Source: Paenibacillus hamazuiensis (lineage in GTDB: Bacteria > Bacillota > Bacilli > Paenibacillales > NBRC-103111). Taken from it: a stretch of 64,000 bases of DNA. A program made the translations under genes and the position numbers. The notes below the pieces were generated by a model. That model was not told the origin of the DNA. It saw only the letters and a list, made by a program, of their open reading frames with translations, and ran no database searches. Positions within the stretch are counted from its first letter, which is position 1. The number at the start of each line of letters is the position of its first letter. This document shows, in pieces, positions 38,947 through 47,882 of this stretch. The stretch is from contig NZ_JALRMO010000001.1 in the NCBI RefSeq assembly GCF_023276405.1, positions 6,073,001 through 6,137,000 on the forward strand. Direction: 5' to 3'.

Positions 38947-41169
38947 TCAAGGCTTTTTCATCGTCAGGCTGACGCGGCCTTTTTTGAGATCGACACCCAG
39001 CACCCACACGGTAACCGTGTCACCCACAGATACGACATCCATCGGATGTTTGACATAGGAATCGCTCATTTGCGAAATATGGACGAGTCCGTCATTTTTG
39101 ATCCCGATATCGACGAACGCACCGAAGTCGATGACGTTGCGCACGGTCCCTTTCAGCTCCATGCCCGGAGTCAAATCTTCGATTTGCAGCACGTCGGTGC
39201 GGAAAATCGGCTTCGGCAGCTCGTCGCGCGGATCGCGTCCGGGACGCTGCAAGCTGTCGATAATATCGCGCAAAGTAGGGACGCCGACTCCCAGCTTCGG
39301 CGCAATTTGCTCCGGCTCGATATTTTGCAGCATTTCCTTCAGCCGATCCGACCCGAGCCCGGACAGCTCCAGCTTCAGCTCCTTGAACAGCTTGTCCACC
39401 ACGTCGTACGACTCCGGATGGATCGGCGTATTGTCGAGCGGATTTTGGCCTTCTCCGATGCGCAGAAACCCTACGCACTGCTCAAAAGCTTTCGCCCCAA
39501 GGCGGGGCACCTTTTGCAGTTGGGCGCGGCTTACGAACTTGCCGTTTTCCTCGCGGAATTTGACGATGTTTTTCGCCAAAGTGCTGTTGATGCCGGAGAC
39601 GTACGATAAAAGCGAAGGAGACGCCGTATTGACGTCGACGCCGACATGGTTCACCGCCGACTCGACGACCGCCCCAAGGCTTTCCTCCAGACGTTTTTGC
39701 GAAACGTCATGCTGGTATTGACCTACACCGATGGATTTCGGATCGATTTTGACGAGCTCGGCCAGCGGGTCCTGCAGACGGCGCGCGATCGAGATCGCGC
39801 TGCGCTCCGCAACGTCCAGATCCGGAAATTCCGTCTGCGCCAGCTTGGATGCGGAGTAGACGCTCGCTCCCGCTTCGTTCACGATCAAATACTGCAGCCG
39901 GCGTCCCTTCATCTCGCCGATAAAATCCGCGACAAACTGCTCCGTTTCCCGGGATGCCGTCCCGTTGCCAATGACGATGGTATCGATGTTGTATTTTTCA
40001 ACGAGCTGCTTGAATTTCTGCTTCGCTTCGGCTACCTTGTTGTTCGGAGGGGTCGGATAAGTGACGGCCACCTCGAGCATTTTGCCGGTATCGTCGACGA
40101 CGGCGACTTTACAGCCTGTCCGATACGCCGGGTCGACGCCGAGCACCGTTTTGCCTTTTACCGGCGGCTGCAGCAGCAGGTTGCGCAGGTTGGCGCTGAA
40201 TACCTCGATCGCTTTTTCTTCCGCTTTCTCGGTCATTTCATTCCGCACCTCGCGTTCGATCGAAGGCGCGATCAGCCGTTTGTAGGCGTCTTCGACGACA
40301 GCCAGCAGCGTGTCTTTGACGACGGAATTGCCTTTTATGTACTGGCGTCCGATGTATTCGTGGATCTTCTCCACCGGCACCTCGAGACTTACCTTCAGCA
40401 CCTCTTCGCGTTCTCCGCGGTTGATCGCCAAAATCCGATGAGGCGGCAGCTTGCGGACAGGCTCCGAGTACTGGTAATACATTTCGTACACGGATTCCTG
40501 CTCTTTATTTTTCGCTTCGGTATGAAGAATGCCGTGATCATGCGTATATCGGCGCACCCAGGCCCGCACTTTGGCGTCGTCGGCGATGTTTTCGGCGATG
40601 ATGTCCATCGCGCCTTGAACCGCCTCCTCGGCCGTCTGAACGCCTTTCTCGGCGTTCACATACTTAGCGGCCTCCGCCTCCGGATTACCCTGCCGGGGCT
40701 GGCTCATGATCCACTCGGCCAGCGGCTCGAGACCTTTTTCTTTGGCCACGCTCGCCCGCGTTTTGCGCTTTTGCCGGTACGGCCGGTACAGGTCTTCGAC
40801 CTCCTGCAGCTTGACCGATTGCTCGATCGAGGCTCGCAGCTCGTCCGTCAGCTTCCCCTGCTCGTCGATCAGCCGGATGACCTCCAGCTTCCGCGACTCC
40901 AGATTGCGCAAATAGTTCAGGCGCTCCTCGATATCGCGCAGCTGGTTTTCGTCGAGCTCCCCTGTCATCTCTTTGCGGTAGCGCGCGATAAAAGGAATCG
41001 TATTTCCTTCGTCCAAGAGGCCTACGGTCGTTTTTACCTTGCCGGGAGACAGCTGCAGCTCCGCAGCGATCTGCTTTAAAATCCGCTCCTGAATGGCGGC
41101 CTTCATTTCCTCCGTCAATTCATGTTGCGCACCGGACGTTTCAACTGCTTCGACCTGTTCCTTCGACAT
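38947..41169 (-). CDS. tex: Tex-type RNA-binding transcription accessory protein
   Basis: This 740-residue protein has a Tex N-terminal helical domain, a YqgF/RNase H-like domain (VLGVDPAYRTGCKVAVVD), helix-hairpin-helix domains (LLSYVSGINSTLAKNIVKF, PRLGAKAFEQCVGFLRI) and a C-terminal S1 RNA-binding domain (GTVRNVIDFGAFVDIGIKND, GLVHISQMSD). It is the homologue of B. subtilis YdcI. The start at 41169 is preferred over the ATG at 41178 because AGGAGAGG abuts the first and lies about 9 bases from the second. It lies downstream of ndoA with a terminator between, so it has its own promoter. Confidence 0.94.
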   Translation of the reverse strand: MSKEQVEAVETSGAQHELTEEMKAAIQERILKQIAAELQLSPGKVKTTVGLLDEGNTIPFIARYRKEMTGELDENQLRDIEERLNYLRNLESRKLEVIRLIDEQGKLTDELRASIEQSVKLQEVEDLYRPYRQKRKTRASVAKEKGLEPLAEWIMSQPRQGNPEAEAAKYVNAEKGVQTAEEAVQGAMDIIAENIADDAKVRAWVRRYTHDHGILHTEAKNKEQESVYEMYYQYSEPVRKLPPHRILAINRGEREEVLKVSLEVPVEKIHEYIGRQYIKGNSVVKDTLLAVVEDAYKRLIAPSIEREVRNEMTEKAEEKAIEVFSANLRNLLLQPPVKGKTVLGVDPAYRTGCKVAVVDDTGKMLEVAVTYPTPPNNKVAEAKQKFKQLVEKYNIDTIVIGNGTASRETEQFVADFIGEMKGRRLQYLIVNEAGASVYSASKLAQTEFPDLDVAERSAISIARRLQDPLAELVKIDPKSIGVGQYQHDVSQKRLEESLGAVVESAVNHVGVDVNTASPSLLSYVSGINSTLAKNIVKFREENGKFVSRAQLQKVPRLGAKAFEQCVGFLRIGEGQNPLDNTPIHPESYDVVDKLFKELKLELSGLGSDRLKEMLQNIEPEQIAPKLGVGVPTLRDIIDSLQRPGRDPRDELPKPIFRTDVLQIEDLTPGMELKGTVRNVIDFGAFVDIGIKNDGLVHISQMSDSYVKHPMDVVSVGDTVTVWVLGVDLKKGRVSLTMKKP

Positions 41170-41199
41170 GAGCTTCATCCTCTCCTATTTGTAAACATC

Positions 41200-41229
41200 A
41201 AAAAACGAGGGACTCTGCAGCACCCTCGC
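41200..41229 (-). terminator. Terminator after ndoA
   Basis: On the minus strand GCGAGGG pairs with CCTCG around GTGCTGCAGAGT and is followed by six T. It lies 14 bases beyond the ndoA stop. Confidence 0.85.
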
Positions 41230-41242
41230 CTCCAATCATCTT

Positions 41243-41593
41243 TTAGAATTCAATCAGTCCTACGCTGATCTGCAGGGCATCGTCAACTTTCCGCATCGTC
41301 TCTTCATCCAGATGAGTGATTTTATCCGTGAGCCGCTGCTTGTCGATAGTTCGGATTTGCTCCAGCAGGATGACGGAATCTCTGTCAAAGCCGTGAACCT
41401 CCGCATCGATCTCCACATGCGTTGGCAGCTTCGCTTTCTGAATCTGCGCCGTAATCGCCGCCACGATGACCGTCGGGCTGAAGCGATTGCCGATATCATT
41501 CTGAATCACAAGGACAGGCCGAACCCCTCCTTGTTCCGAACCAACGACCGGTGAAAGATCTGCGAAAAAAACATCGCCACGTTTGACAATCAA
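41243..41593 (-). CDS. ndoA: Endoribonuclease toxin NdoA (MazF/EndoA family)
   Basis: This 116-residue MazF-type toxin cleaves mRNA at a UACAU-type site in B. subtilis. Motifs are [44 protein letters not shown] and [14 protein letters not shown] with the catalytic Arg and Thr/Ser region. The start is TTG at 41593 with GGGGTG upstream, 3 bases after the antitoxin stop. It forms the conserved pair with ndoAI downstream of alr. Confidence 0.96.
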   Translation of the reverse strand: MIVKRGDVFFADLSPVVGSEQGGVRPVLVIQNDIGNRFSPTVIVAAITAQIQKAKLPTHVEIDAEVHGFDRDSVILLEQIRTIDKQRLTDKITHLDEETMRKVDDALQISVGLIEF

Positions 41594-41596
41594 CTG

Positions 41597-41878
41597 TTAC
41601 ACCCCGCTAACTAAACGGTCAAGAGTGTTATCCGCTTCTTCCTCCGCCAAAAATGCCTCCGAAGCCATATGCAGATTGATCTTCGCCATTTCCATGTACC
41701 CTCGCTGCATGGATTCGCGCAGGTGGCGCTTTTTCCGCTCCATTAAATACAGCTTCATCGCTTGTCGAATGAATTCGCTGCGGTTGGAGTTCTCCTTTTC
41801 CACGATGCCGTCGACTTCCTGCAATAAATAGTCCGGCAAGCTGATCATGATTCGTTTCGTATTTTGAGCATTGGCCAC
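41597..41878 (-). CDS. ndoAI: Antitoxin NdoAI (ribbon-helix-helix)
   Basis: This 93-residue antitoxin has an N-terminal CopG-type ribbon-helix-helix (TKRIMISLPDYLLQEVDGIV, SNRSEFIRQAMKLYLMERK) and a C-terminal tail that binds the toxin. The start is GTG at 41878 with GGGGGTG upstream. It is co-transcribed with ndoA and neutralises it. In B. subtilis it is called EndoAI/YdcD. Confidence 0.95.
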   Translation of the reverse strand: MANAQNTKRIMISLPDYLLQEVDGIVEKENSNRSEFIRQAMKLYLMERKKRHLRESMQRGYMEMAKINLHMASEAFLAEEEADNTLDRLVSGV

Positions 41879-41983
41879 CCGTCTCGCACCCCCACAAAAA
41901 TACCCAAAACAATATTACCATTATGGATTAGATCAAGCAATTTTATACAAGAATAAATATATGCACTCGGTATTGCAAATATG

Positions 41984-42115
41984 TTATACGATCTCCGTAT
42001 CAAGGCATATGCCACTAAGTACATATTCGCGGCAAAAACGGAAAATCCTTTCGAAATGTTTCACTTTGCCCCATGGTAAATAATTCTTTAGGATTTCGAT
42101 TGCGTTTTTATCCAT
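41984..42115 (-). CDS. Possible small protein overlapping the alr stop
   Basis: An ATG at 42115 overlaps the end of alr (ATGGATAA) and opens 43 codons: MDKNAIEILKNYLPWGKVKH, FERIFRFCREYVLSGIC, LDTEIV. The overlap would allow coupled translation and the peptide looks amphipathic. There is no separate ribosome site and no family is recognised, so it may be chance. Confidence 0.25.
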   Translation of the reverse strand: MDKNAIEILKNYLPWGKVKHFERIFRFCREYVLSGICLDTEIV

Positions 42116-43298
42116 TTTTATGCTTAAGCAGCGGATTAACCGTCTGCACGACGGTGCCGTTATCGGTATATACCCGCGGTACACGGTGGGAGATCATGCA
42201 CGTAATCTCGTAATTGATCGTCCCCAGCAGCCCGGCCAGCTCCTCAGCCGTAATTCGCTCATCCCCCTGTTTGCCCAAAATGACCACTTCTTCCTCCATA
42301 TGAATATCGGAAAAACCCGTCACATTCAGCATACATTGGTCCATGCAAATTCTCCCAACGACCGGAGCCCTCTTGCCCTGAACGAGCGCACTCACTTTGC
42401 CGGAAAGCATACGCGAAAACCCGTCGGCATACCCGATAGGGAGTGTAGCCAGCGTCTCTTCCCCTTGCGTGAAGTACGTAACGCCGTAGCTCACCCCGGA
42501 GCCCGGAGGGACTGTTTTCAGCATGACGATGCCCGTCTTGATGCTCATAACCGGTTCCAGCGCAATGCGCCGGCGGTTCACTTCCTCCGAAGGATACAGC
42601 CCATACATGCTGATGCCGAGCCGGACCATGTTAAACGTCAGCTCCGGCGTATCGATCGCCGCGGCGCTGTTGCCGGCATGAACATACGTAAACTGTACGC
42701 CCTTCTCTTCAAAATGCCGCACCACCCGCCGAAACCGCTCGTGCTGCTGCTTCGTGTACGTTTTATCCTCTTCATCCGCACAAGCGTAATGGGTGAAAAC
42801 CCCCTCCACCTCAACTCCCGGCAGCTGCAGCGCCTTTTCTATAAAAGCGATCGCCTCCGCCTCCGTCGGCAGCCCGAGCCGGTTCATGCCGGAGTCGACC
42901 TTGATATGGATTTTCAATGGCTTGAGCTGAAAAAGCCCCTGCCGCCCCAGCTCTTCGATCGCTTCCAGCACATTAAGGGAGTACACGTTCAAGGTAATAT
43001 CGTGCTCCCACGCAATCTCAACGCCTTCCGGAGGCGTATAGCCGAGCACAAGAATAGGCGCCGTAATCCCCGCCTGCCGTAGCTCCAGCCCCTCATCCAA
43101 AAACGCCACCGCTATATATTCGACGCCGCACGCCAGGGCCGCCTTGCTCACTTCGTAAGCCCCATGACCGTACGCATCGGCTTTGACCACAGCCATTTGC
43201 TTGATATGCTCCGGCAGGACCTGTTGAAAGGCCCGCAGGTTATGCCGCAGCGCATCAAGCGAAATCTCGACCCGCGTCGGCCGGTAAAACGGATCCAT
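42108..43298 (-). CDS. alr: Alanine racemase
   Basis: This PLP enzyme interconverts L- and D-alanine for peptidoglycan. The protein has 396 residues with PLP-binding Lys39 in AVVKADAYGHG, catalytic Tyr271 in GSGVSYGVTYF, IKVDSGMNRLG, and the C-terminal beta domain with VVGRICMDQCML. GGTGAGG precedes the ATG. It is followed by ndoAI-ndoA, the usual Bacillales order. Its ancestral upstream neighbour, the ydcC lipoprotein gene, is now separated by IS1634 copy 2. Confidence 0.96.
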   Translation of the reverse strand: MDPFYRPTRVEISLDALRHNLRAFQQVLPEHIKQMAVVKADAYGHGAYEVSKAALACGVEYIAVAFLDEGLELRQAGITAPILVLGYTPPEGVEIAWEHDITLNVYSLNVLEAIEELGRQGLFQLKPLKIHIKVDSGMNRLGLPTEAEAIAFIEKALQLPGVEVEGVFTHYACADEEDKTYTKQQHERFRRVVRHFEEKGVQFTYVHAGNSAAAIDTPELTFNMVRLGISMYGLYPSEEVNRRRIALEPVMSIKTGIVMLKTVPPGSGVSYGVTYFTQGEETLATLPIGYADGFSRMLSGKVSALVQGKRAPVVGRICMDQCMLNVTGFSDIHMEEEVVILGKQGDERITAEELAGLLGTINYEITCMISHRVPRVYTDNGTVVQTVNPLLKHKNG

Positions 43299-43352
43299 TT
43301 CCTCACCTTCTTCGTCAGTCCGTCACGTTGAACGAATTTCTCCCTTATGGGC

Positions 43353-43399
43353 AAAAAATTCGGAAGGGAAGCCCTCGGGTTATAGAGGCGCTTCCCTTC
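43353..43399 (-). terminator. Strong terminator upstream of alr, probably that of ydcC
   Basis: On the minus strand GAAGGGAAGC pairs with GCTTCCCTTC across a loop of about 18 bases and is followed by CGAA and TTTTTT. It lies about 50 bases before the alr start. The only same-strand gene upstream is ydcC, now 2.4 kb away behind IS1634 copy 2, so the insertion parted ydcC from its terminator. Between 43400 and 43590 I see no gene. Confidence 0.75.
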
Positions 43400-43590
43400 A
43401 CTAATGTTAATCCGTTCCTATAGTGCTGTCAATGAACATTATGCGAAAAAAGTGGCTGCCGAGGTGCCTTGTTTTGCCAGTGGCGGATTGGTTTCATATT
43501 TTGTCGTCAATCCCCGCTCCGCAGTCAATTAAACGGCCGGTCCAGACTTTATGCGTTATTTTATAGCAGCCATTCATCTCACGCCTGTTT

Positions 43591-45544
43591 CCCGGGTTCG
43601 ACAGTCGGTAGATGCACAATCCGTCTCAAACCCAAGCGGGACAAGGGATGCGGCAGTTGTGGATAACTACGTGTGGTGCCTACATCTTTTGGGGGTCAAG
43701 AGAGCGAAATATCCCATATTTGCTGGGGTTCTGCGATTTGCAAGGCCGAAACAATTGCCCGATGTTCGTCCGTTAATTCCGTCCGTTGCCGCAGCTTTCC
43801 ACCATCCAAACGGTACTCAACCAGATGCAGCGTCTGCATGAGCGAACGAATCTCGCGCCACGTTTGACCGGTTTGGTTTTCTGCAATCCGGATGAGCATC
43901 AAGGCCAGCCAGCAAAGCAGGACATGTGCGCGAATCCGTTCTTCTTTCCGGTGGTAGACCGGCCGCAGTTCCAGCGATTGCTTGAGTGTCCGAAACGCTG
44001 CTTCCACCTGAAGCAATTGCTTGTACCCGAGTGCCACGTCTTCCGTGGACAAGGTGTCGTCAGAGGTGCGCAGCAAGTATTTGCCGTCCAGATGCTCCAT
44101 CGCTTTGACGGCGGCCAGATCGATACGCAGATTGCCGCGCTTGTCGGTCTTGAGATACCGTTTGTACGTCGGATGGCTGTGTAGACGGCAGTGTGCCCCG
44201 GTATGCGCTTCGCCGTCCAGTTCCTTCAACCGGGCAAGCTCCGTGCGCAGCTGCTCCAGATGCGCTTCGCGCCGGGCGGCATCCCGCTTTGCTTCTTCCG
44301 GATTGCGAACGAGCACGTATCGCTTGCGCGCTTCGCCATCCCCCACGACGATCTCCTTGACCTCCAGGTTGTCTCGGATCGTTTTGAAACGTCCCGGATG
44401 CGCGAGTGCCGCTTCGACGGTCGGCTTGCCCGACGTCATCTTCTCCCCGGCAATGTAGTGGCCGCCGCTCTGTTGCAGTACGCGCAGATTGTCTTCGGAG
44501 GAGAAACCGCGGTCGACGACGGTAATCACACGCCCGAGTTTCCACCCGATCAGATCCTTTTTCACCTGCGGCACAACGTTCATATCCGACGTATTGCCCG
44601 GCCACACCCAACAACGAATCGGGATGCCCTCACGCGTGACAGCAAAACCGATGACCACCTGCGGAAGGTCGGGGCGATGGTCTTTCGAATAACCGGTTTT
44701 GCGAAAATCGTCTTCGTCGTCCTCTTCCGTCTCAAAATACGTGGAGGTCGTGTCGAAGAACAGCAGATCGACTTCCAGATTCAGCAAATCCGCTACCGTA
44801 TGGAACACTTCACGCTGGATGCTTTCTTCCGACGTGAGCAGAAAATCCATTGCCCGGTAGCCATGCTGCACGTCAAACGCCGGAAGGTCCGGGATGACCA
44901 CTTCACGATCCACCCAATCTTCAATCGCCAGCTTGCTGCTTGGTGCCAGCGCCCGATTGGCCACCATGGCAAAGATGGCGCGTTCAACCGGCATGCGGTA
45001 TTCCCGGTCGGCAAGTCGTCGTGTAATCGCTTCGCCGATACCAAGCTTCTTCCAAAGTTGATCGAGCAGCCATACGCCGCCCAGCGAACGACTGCTAAGG
45101 AGCGTAACCGAAGCGGGTTGCGCTGAAGATGGAGAGGGCGCTTGCGGCTCGCCAATAAAACGGTGGATGCTGGCGGCAAGACGTTTCAAGCCCTCCATGT
45201 CCAGTTCGTCAGCGCGGCCGAAATGGTACAGGACTTTCGCTTGTGGAGTTCCGGTCACAGGATTTCGCTCATTATGGGCGAGCTGTACGTAACGGGTGAT
45301 CGAACCGTTTTTATTTTTACGAGAGATTGTTCGTATATACATATCTACAGGATATAATATATACTACAAGAAATGCAACAAAAATATCTAATTATCCACA
45401 AAAATTTAGTGCCTACAGTTTTTTGGATTTTTTCGCGTCGTAGTGCCTGTGGAAAAGTCCGAAAAGCCGCGTCAAATCTGGATTTCAGTTGTCCACAGCA
45501 CCCAAAAGGGTGCCTACTTTTCGAGGGTTACTGTCGAACCCGGG
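43591..45544 (-). mobile_element. IS1634 family insertion sequence, copy 2
   Basis: The element is 1954 bp, bounded by CCCGGGTTCGACAGT inverted repeats, and identical in transposase to copy 1 but in inverted orientation. It is flanked on both sides by TGTTT (43586-43590 and 45545-45549), a clean 5-bp target duplication, so this copy inserted simply. It lies between the ydcC lipoprotein gene and alr. Confidence 0.93.
43696..45342 (-). CDS. IS1634 family transposase
   Basis: This 548-residue DDE transposase is identical to that of copy 1 (22118-23764), with LLFFDTTSTYFET, VITVVDRGFSSEDN and VEAAFRTLKQSLEL. Identity of two copies implies recent activity in this genome. Confidence 0.93.
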   Translation of the reverse strand: MYIRTISRKNKNGSITRYVQLAHNERNPVTGTPQAKVLYHFGRADELDMEGLKRLAASIHRFIGEPQAPSPSSAQPASVTLLSSRSLGGVWLLDQLWKKLGIGEAITRRLADREYRMPVERAIFAMVANRALAPSSKLAIEDWVDREVVIPDLPAFDVQHGYRAMDFLLTSEESIQREVFHTVADLLNLEVDLLFFDTTSTYFETEEDDEDDFRKTGYSKDHRPDLPQVVIGFAVTREGIPIRCWVWPGNTSDMNVVPQVKKDLIGWKLGRVITVVDRGFSSEDNLRVLQQSGGHYIAGEKMTSGKPTVEAALAHPGRFKTIRDNLEVKEIVVGDGEARKRYVLVRNPEEAKRDAARREAHLEQLRTELARLKELDGEAHTGAHCRLHSHPTYKRYLKTDKRGNLRIDLAAVKAMEHLDGKYLLRTSDDTLSTEDVALGYKQLLQVEAAFRTLKQSLELRPVYHRKEERIRAHVLLCWLALMLIRIAENQTGQTWREIRSLMQTLHLVEYRLDGGKLRQRTELTDEHRAIVSALQIAEPQQIWDISLS

Positions 45545-45633
45545 TGTTTTAAGCCCCGTGAGAGACTTCGCGCTTCACGAGCCATTAGAAGGCCCTCCCG
45601 GGCTTCGTACGTCCTCGCAGCGCCTCGAGCCCA

Positions 45634-45788
45634 CATAACCATACGTGTGATAAACGTGCTTGCGATGGCCAAAATCTCGCAGCGCTGGGGATTGGCCTCG
45701 AACTCGCATAACCATACGTGTGATAAACGTGCTTGCGATGGCCAAGAACTAGCAGCACTGGAGATTGGCCTCCCAACTCGCATAACCA
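45634..45788. repeat. Direct repeats of 73-74 bp downstream of the ydcC gene
   Basis: CATAACCATACGTGTGATAA followed by ACGTGCTTGCGATGGCCA occurs at 45634 and 45707, and CATAACCA again at 45781. Two full units and the start of a third are present. Non-coding; it lies between IS1634 copy 2 and the lipoprotein stop. Confidence 0.8.
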
Positions 45789-45814
45789 CTCCGGTCTGCA
45801 GCGAGTTTTCCGTT

Positions 45815-47521
45815 TTACTTTCCGACCTGGCCCTGCACGGCTTGCGCCACCTTGATCATCTCATCAAGCGGCAAATCGCCGGTGGATAATCTGAACTCGA
45901 CCCCATCATAAGTCCACGTCAACGTTTTCTTCGAATCGCCTGTGATGACGGCAAGCGTATAGCCCAAATCTACAATGTCGCCCGGAAGCGAGGAAACCGT
46001 CTGAGCCTGCGGCATCGACTCCACCAGCGTATAATTGAACTTGCCGGAATAGCGCAGGAGCACAGCTTGATCTTCTCCAAGCTTCATGTCGCGGATATCT
46101 TGCTTTTTCACACCGCTTGGGATGTACGTCGGCTCAATAACCCCAAATTGCTGCTTGGCCGCTGTTGCCTTGGATCCGTCGCTACCTGTTGCGCCGCTCG
46201 GAGTTGCACCTGCTGCCGAACCTGCTGTCGCGCCGCCCGGAGTTGCACCTGCTGCCGAACCCGCTATTGCGCCGTTCGCCCCGTTCGTGGAGCCCTTGGC
46301 TGAAGCACCACCTGTTGCAGAACTGTTCCCCGCAGCTCCTGCCCCAGCAGCCAAGCCCGTCGTTCCCGCACCGGTCGCCGAGTTATTCCCGGCCGTGCCG
46401 TTCGCTGCAGAGCCATTCGAAGCCGTACCGCCGGCCTGATTTTTCCCGCCGCTGCTGCCGTTACCGGCTTGCTCTGCCGTGCCATTGCTTTGGTTGGCTG
46501 CTCCATTGCCTGTTTGTGCATTTGCACCGGCGGCACCATTTGCGTTGCCCTTGCCGGCCTGCCCTGCGGTACCATTGCTTTGGTTGGCTGCTCCATTGCC
46601 TGTTTGTGCATTCGCACCGGCTGCACCATTTGCGTTACCCTTGCCGGCCTGCCCTGCGGTACCATTGCTTTGGTTGGCTGCTCCATTGCTTGTTTGTGCA
46701 TTCGCACCAGCAGCACCATTTGCGTCACCCTTGCCGGCCTGCCCGGCGGTACCGTTATTGTTGCTATTCGCGGCACCTGTTGTCGCCTTCGCATCCGTAC
46801 CTTTACCGGACGCCGCTCCGCCTGCATCCTTTGATGCCCCATCCCCCGTCTGTGCCGCAGCCGGCATCGACTTTTGAATGTTATAGCTTGTCATATTTCG
46901 CTGCATGTCAAAGGAATCCTTATCGAACTTCTTGCCAAATTCAAATTCCTTGAAGTCCACAATCACCATGACATTAGAATTCGCATCCGAAACCTCAACA
47001 TGAGTAGGAGCCAAATCCTTCTTGTTCAGCCACACCTTTTGGCGAGCCAAGGACCCGTTTTGGTAATTAGCCTGTACATCAAAAACATACGAATCCTTAT
47101 CCATCGTAAACTGACGTTCGTTATCCATCAAAATACTTTGCGCCAGCGATTGATACAAATACACCTGGCCTTGATTTTCCGGCCAATCGCTTTGGAAGCG
47201 GAAGCTTTTATTCAAATGCGGCGTCAGCACAAACACCCCATCATCATTCCGAAGCACGATTTGCGTAATATCCTTCTTCTCGTTTGTCAGCGAAATCCGG
47301 TAATAATGCGGAGCCTGAAAGCTCACATCCACCGCATACTCCTGCGGCTCCAGCCCCGTATGCAGCGTCATTTTCCCCGCACCGTGGTAGCTGTCCAGCT
47401 TGTTCATCACCCGATCCAAATCCTTGACAACTCCGGCGGAATCCTTCTTGCCTATTCCGCACCCTGCGAGCACAATAGCCAAACACATCATGATGCTTAC
47501 CATCCATGTAGCCCGGCGCAT
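45815..47521 (-). CDS. ydcC: YdcC-like lipoprotein (LolA-like fold) with a large repeat insert
   Basis: This 568-residue lipoprotein has lipobox LAGC at residues 18-21. The N-terminal part (about 30-215) resembles outer-membrane lipoprotein carrier-type barrels (AGKMTLHTGLEPQEYAVDVS, YYRISLTNEKKDITQIVLRN) and a DUF4367-like C-terminal part follows (PTYIPSGVKKQDIRDMKLGE to the end). Between them lies an Ala/Gly/Asn-rich insert of about 240 residues including three 30-residue repeats. In B. subtilis ydcC is directly upstream of alr, which supports the name. The role is unknown; probably envelope-related, anchored outside the membrane. Confidence 0.82.
   Translation of the reverse strand: MRRATWMVSIMMCLAIVLAGCGIGKKDSAGVVKDLDRVMNKLDSYHGAGKMTLHTGLEPQEYAVDVSFQAPHYYRISLTNEKKDITQIVLRNDDGVFVLTPHLNKSFRFQSDWPENQGQVYLYQSLAQSILMDNERQFTMDKDSYVFDVQANYQNGSLARQKVWLNKKDLAPTHVEVSDANSNVMVIVDFKEFEFGKKFDKDSFDMQRNMTSYNIQKSMPAAAQTGDGASKDAGGAASGKGTDAKATTGAANSNNNGTAGQAGKGDANGAAGANAQTSNGAANQSNGTAGQAGKGNANGAAGANAQTGNGAANQSNGTAGQAGKGNANGAAGANAQTGNGAANQSNGTAEQAGNGSSGGKNQAGGTASNGSAANGTAGNNSATGAGTTGLAAGAGAAGNSSATGGASAKGSTNGANGAIAGSAAGATPGGATAGSAAGATPSGATGSDGSKATAAKQQFGVIEPTYIPSGVKKQDIRDMKLGEDQAVLLRYSGKFNYTLVESMPQAQTVSSLPGDIVDLGYTLAVITGDSKKTLTWTYDGVEFRLSTGDLPLDEMIKVAQAVQGQVGK
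46483..46752. repeat. 90-bp in-frame repeats in the ydcC insert (three copies)
   Basis: CCATTGCTTTGGTTGGCTGC starts at 46483, 46573 and 46663, 90 bases apart. On the coding strand each unit encodes NQSNGTAGQAGKG-NANGAAGANAQ and neighbours. The exact multiple of three keeps the reading frame, so the insert can expand or shrink without breaking the protein. Confidence 0.85.
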
Positions 47522-47882
47522 TTCCTCATCCCCTTCATCGACAATTAATATTCACTGGTACATGTCTATGTGGGGACTTGGACAAATATGCAGACAAGGT
47601 TGGTTAAAAAAATATACCCTTATGTTTGGATAGAATGGTGATTTTACAAAATCCTCCAAAACAAGGGTATACCGTTCTGCTTAATACGTTATACAACCGA
47701 TAAAGCTCTTGATTGGGTTCCGTACTTGTTATACATGACATGAATGAGAAATTTCAAACTGCTACCAATTATTTATAAATATCTAATGCCCTTCTTCGCC
47801 ATCCGCATATTGAGTCAATTATGCAATGTATCTTTATATCTTTGTTATTTCAGTATTCAGTGTTCGGTAGTATTAATAACTT
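47522..47882. other. Intergenic region at the boundary to the AT-rich polysaccharide locus
   Basis: There is no gene. ATACCCTT (near 47613) and AAGGGTAT (near 47664), with GTTTGG/CCAAAAC inside, form an inverted repeat of about 57 bases that could be a hairpin. Base composition changes here from GC-rich to strongly AT-rich. The end of the polysaccharide operon lacks a clear terminator that I can see. Confidence 0.4.

Noticed and set aside
39646-41079. 477-codon plus-strand frame opposite tex
   Set aside because: Mirror frame of a gene with clear Tex and S1 domains; composition is unlike a protein.
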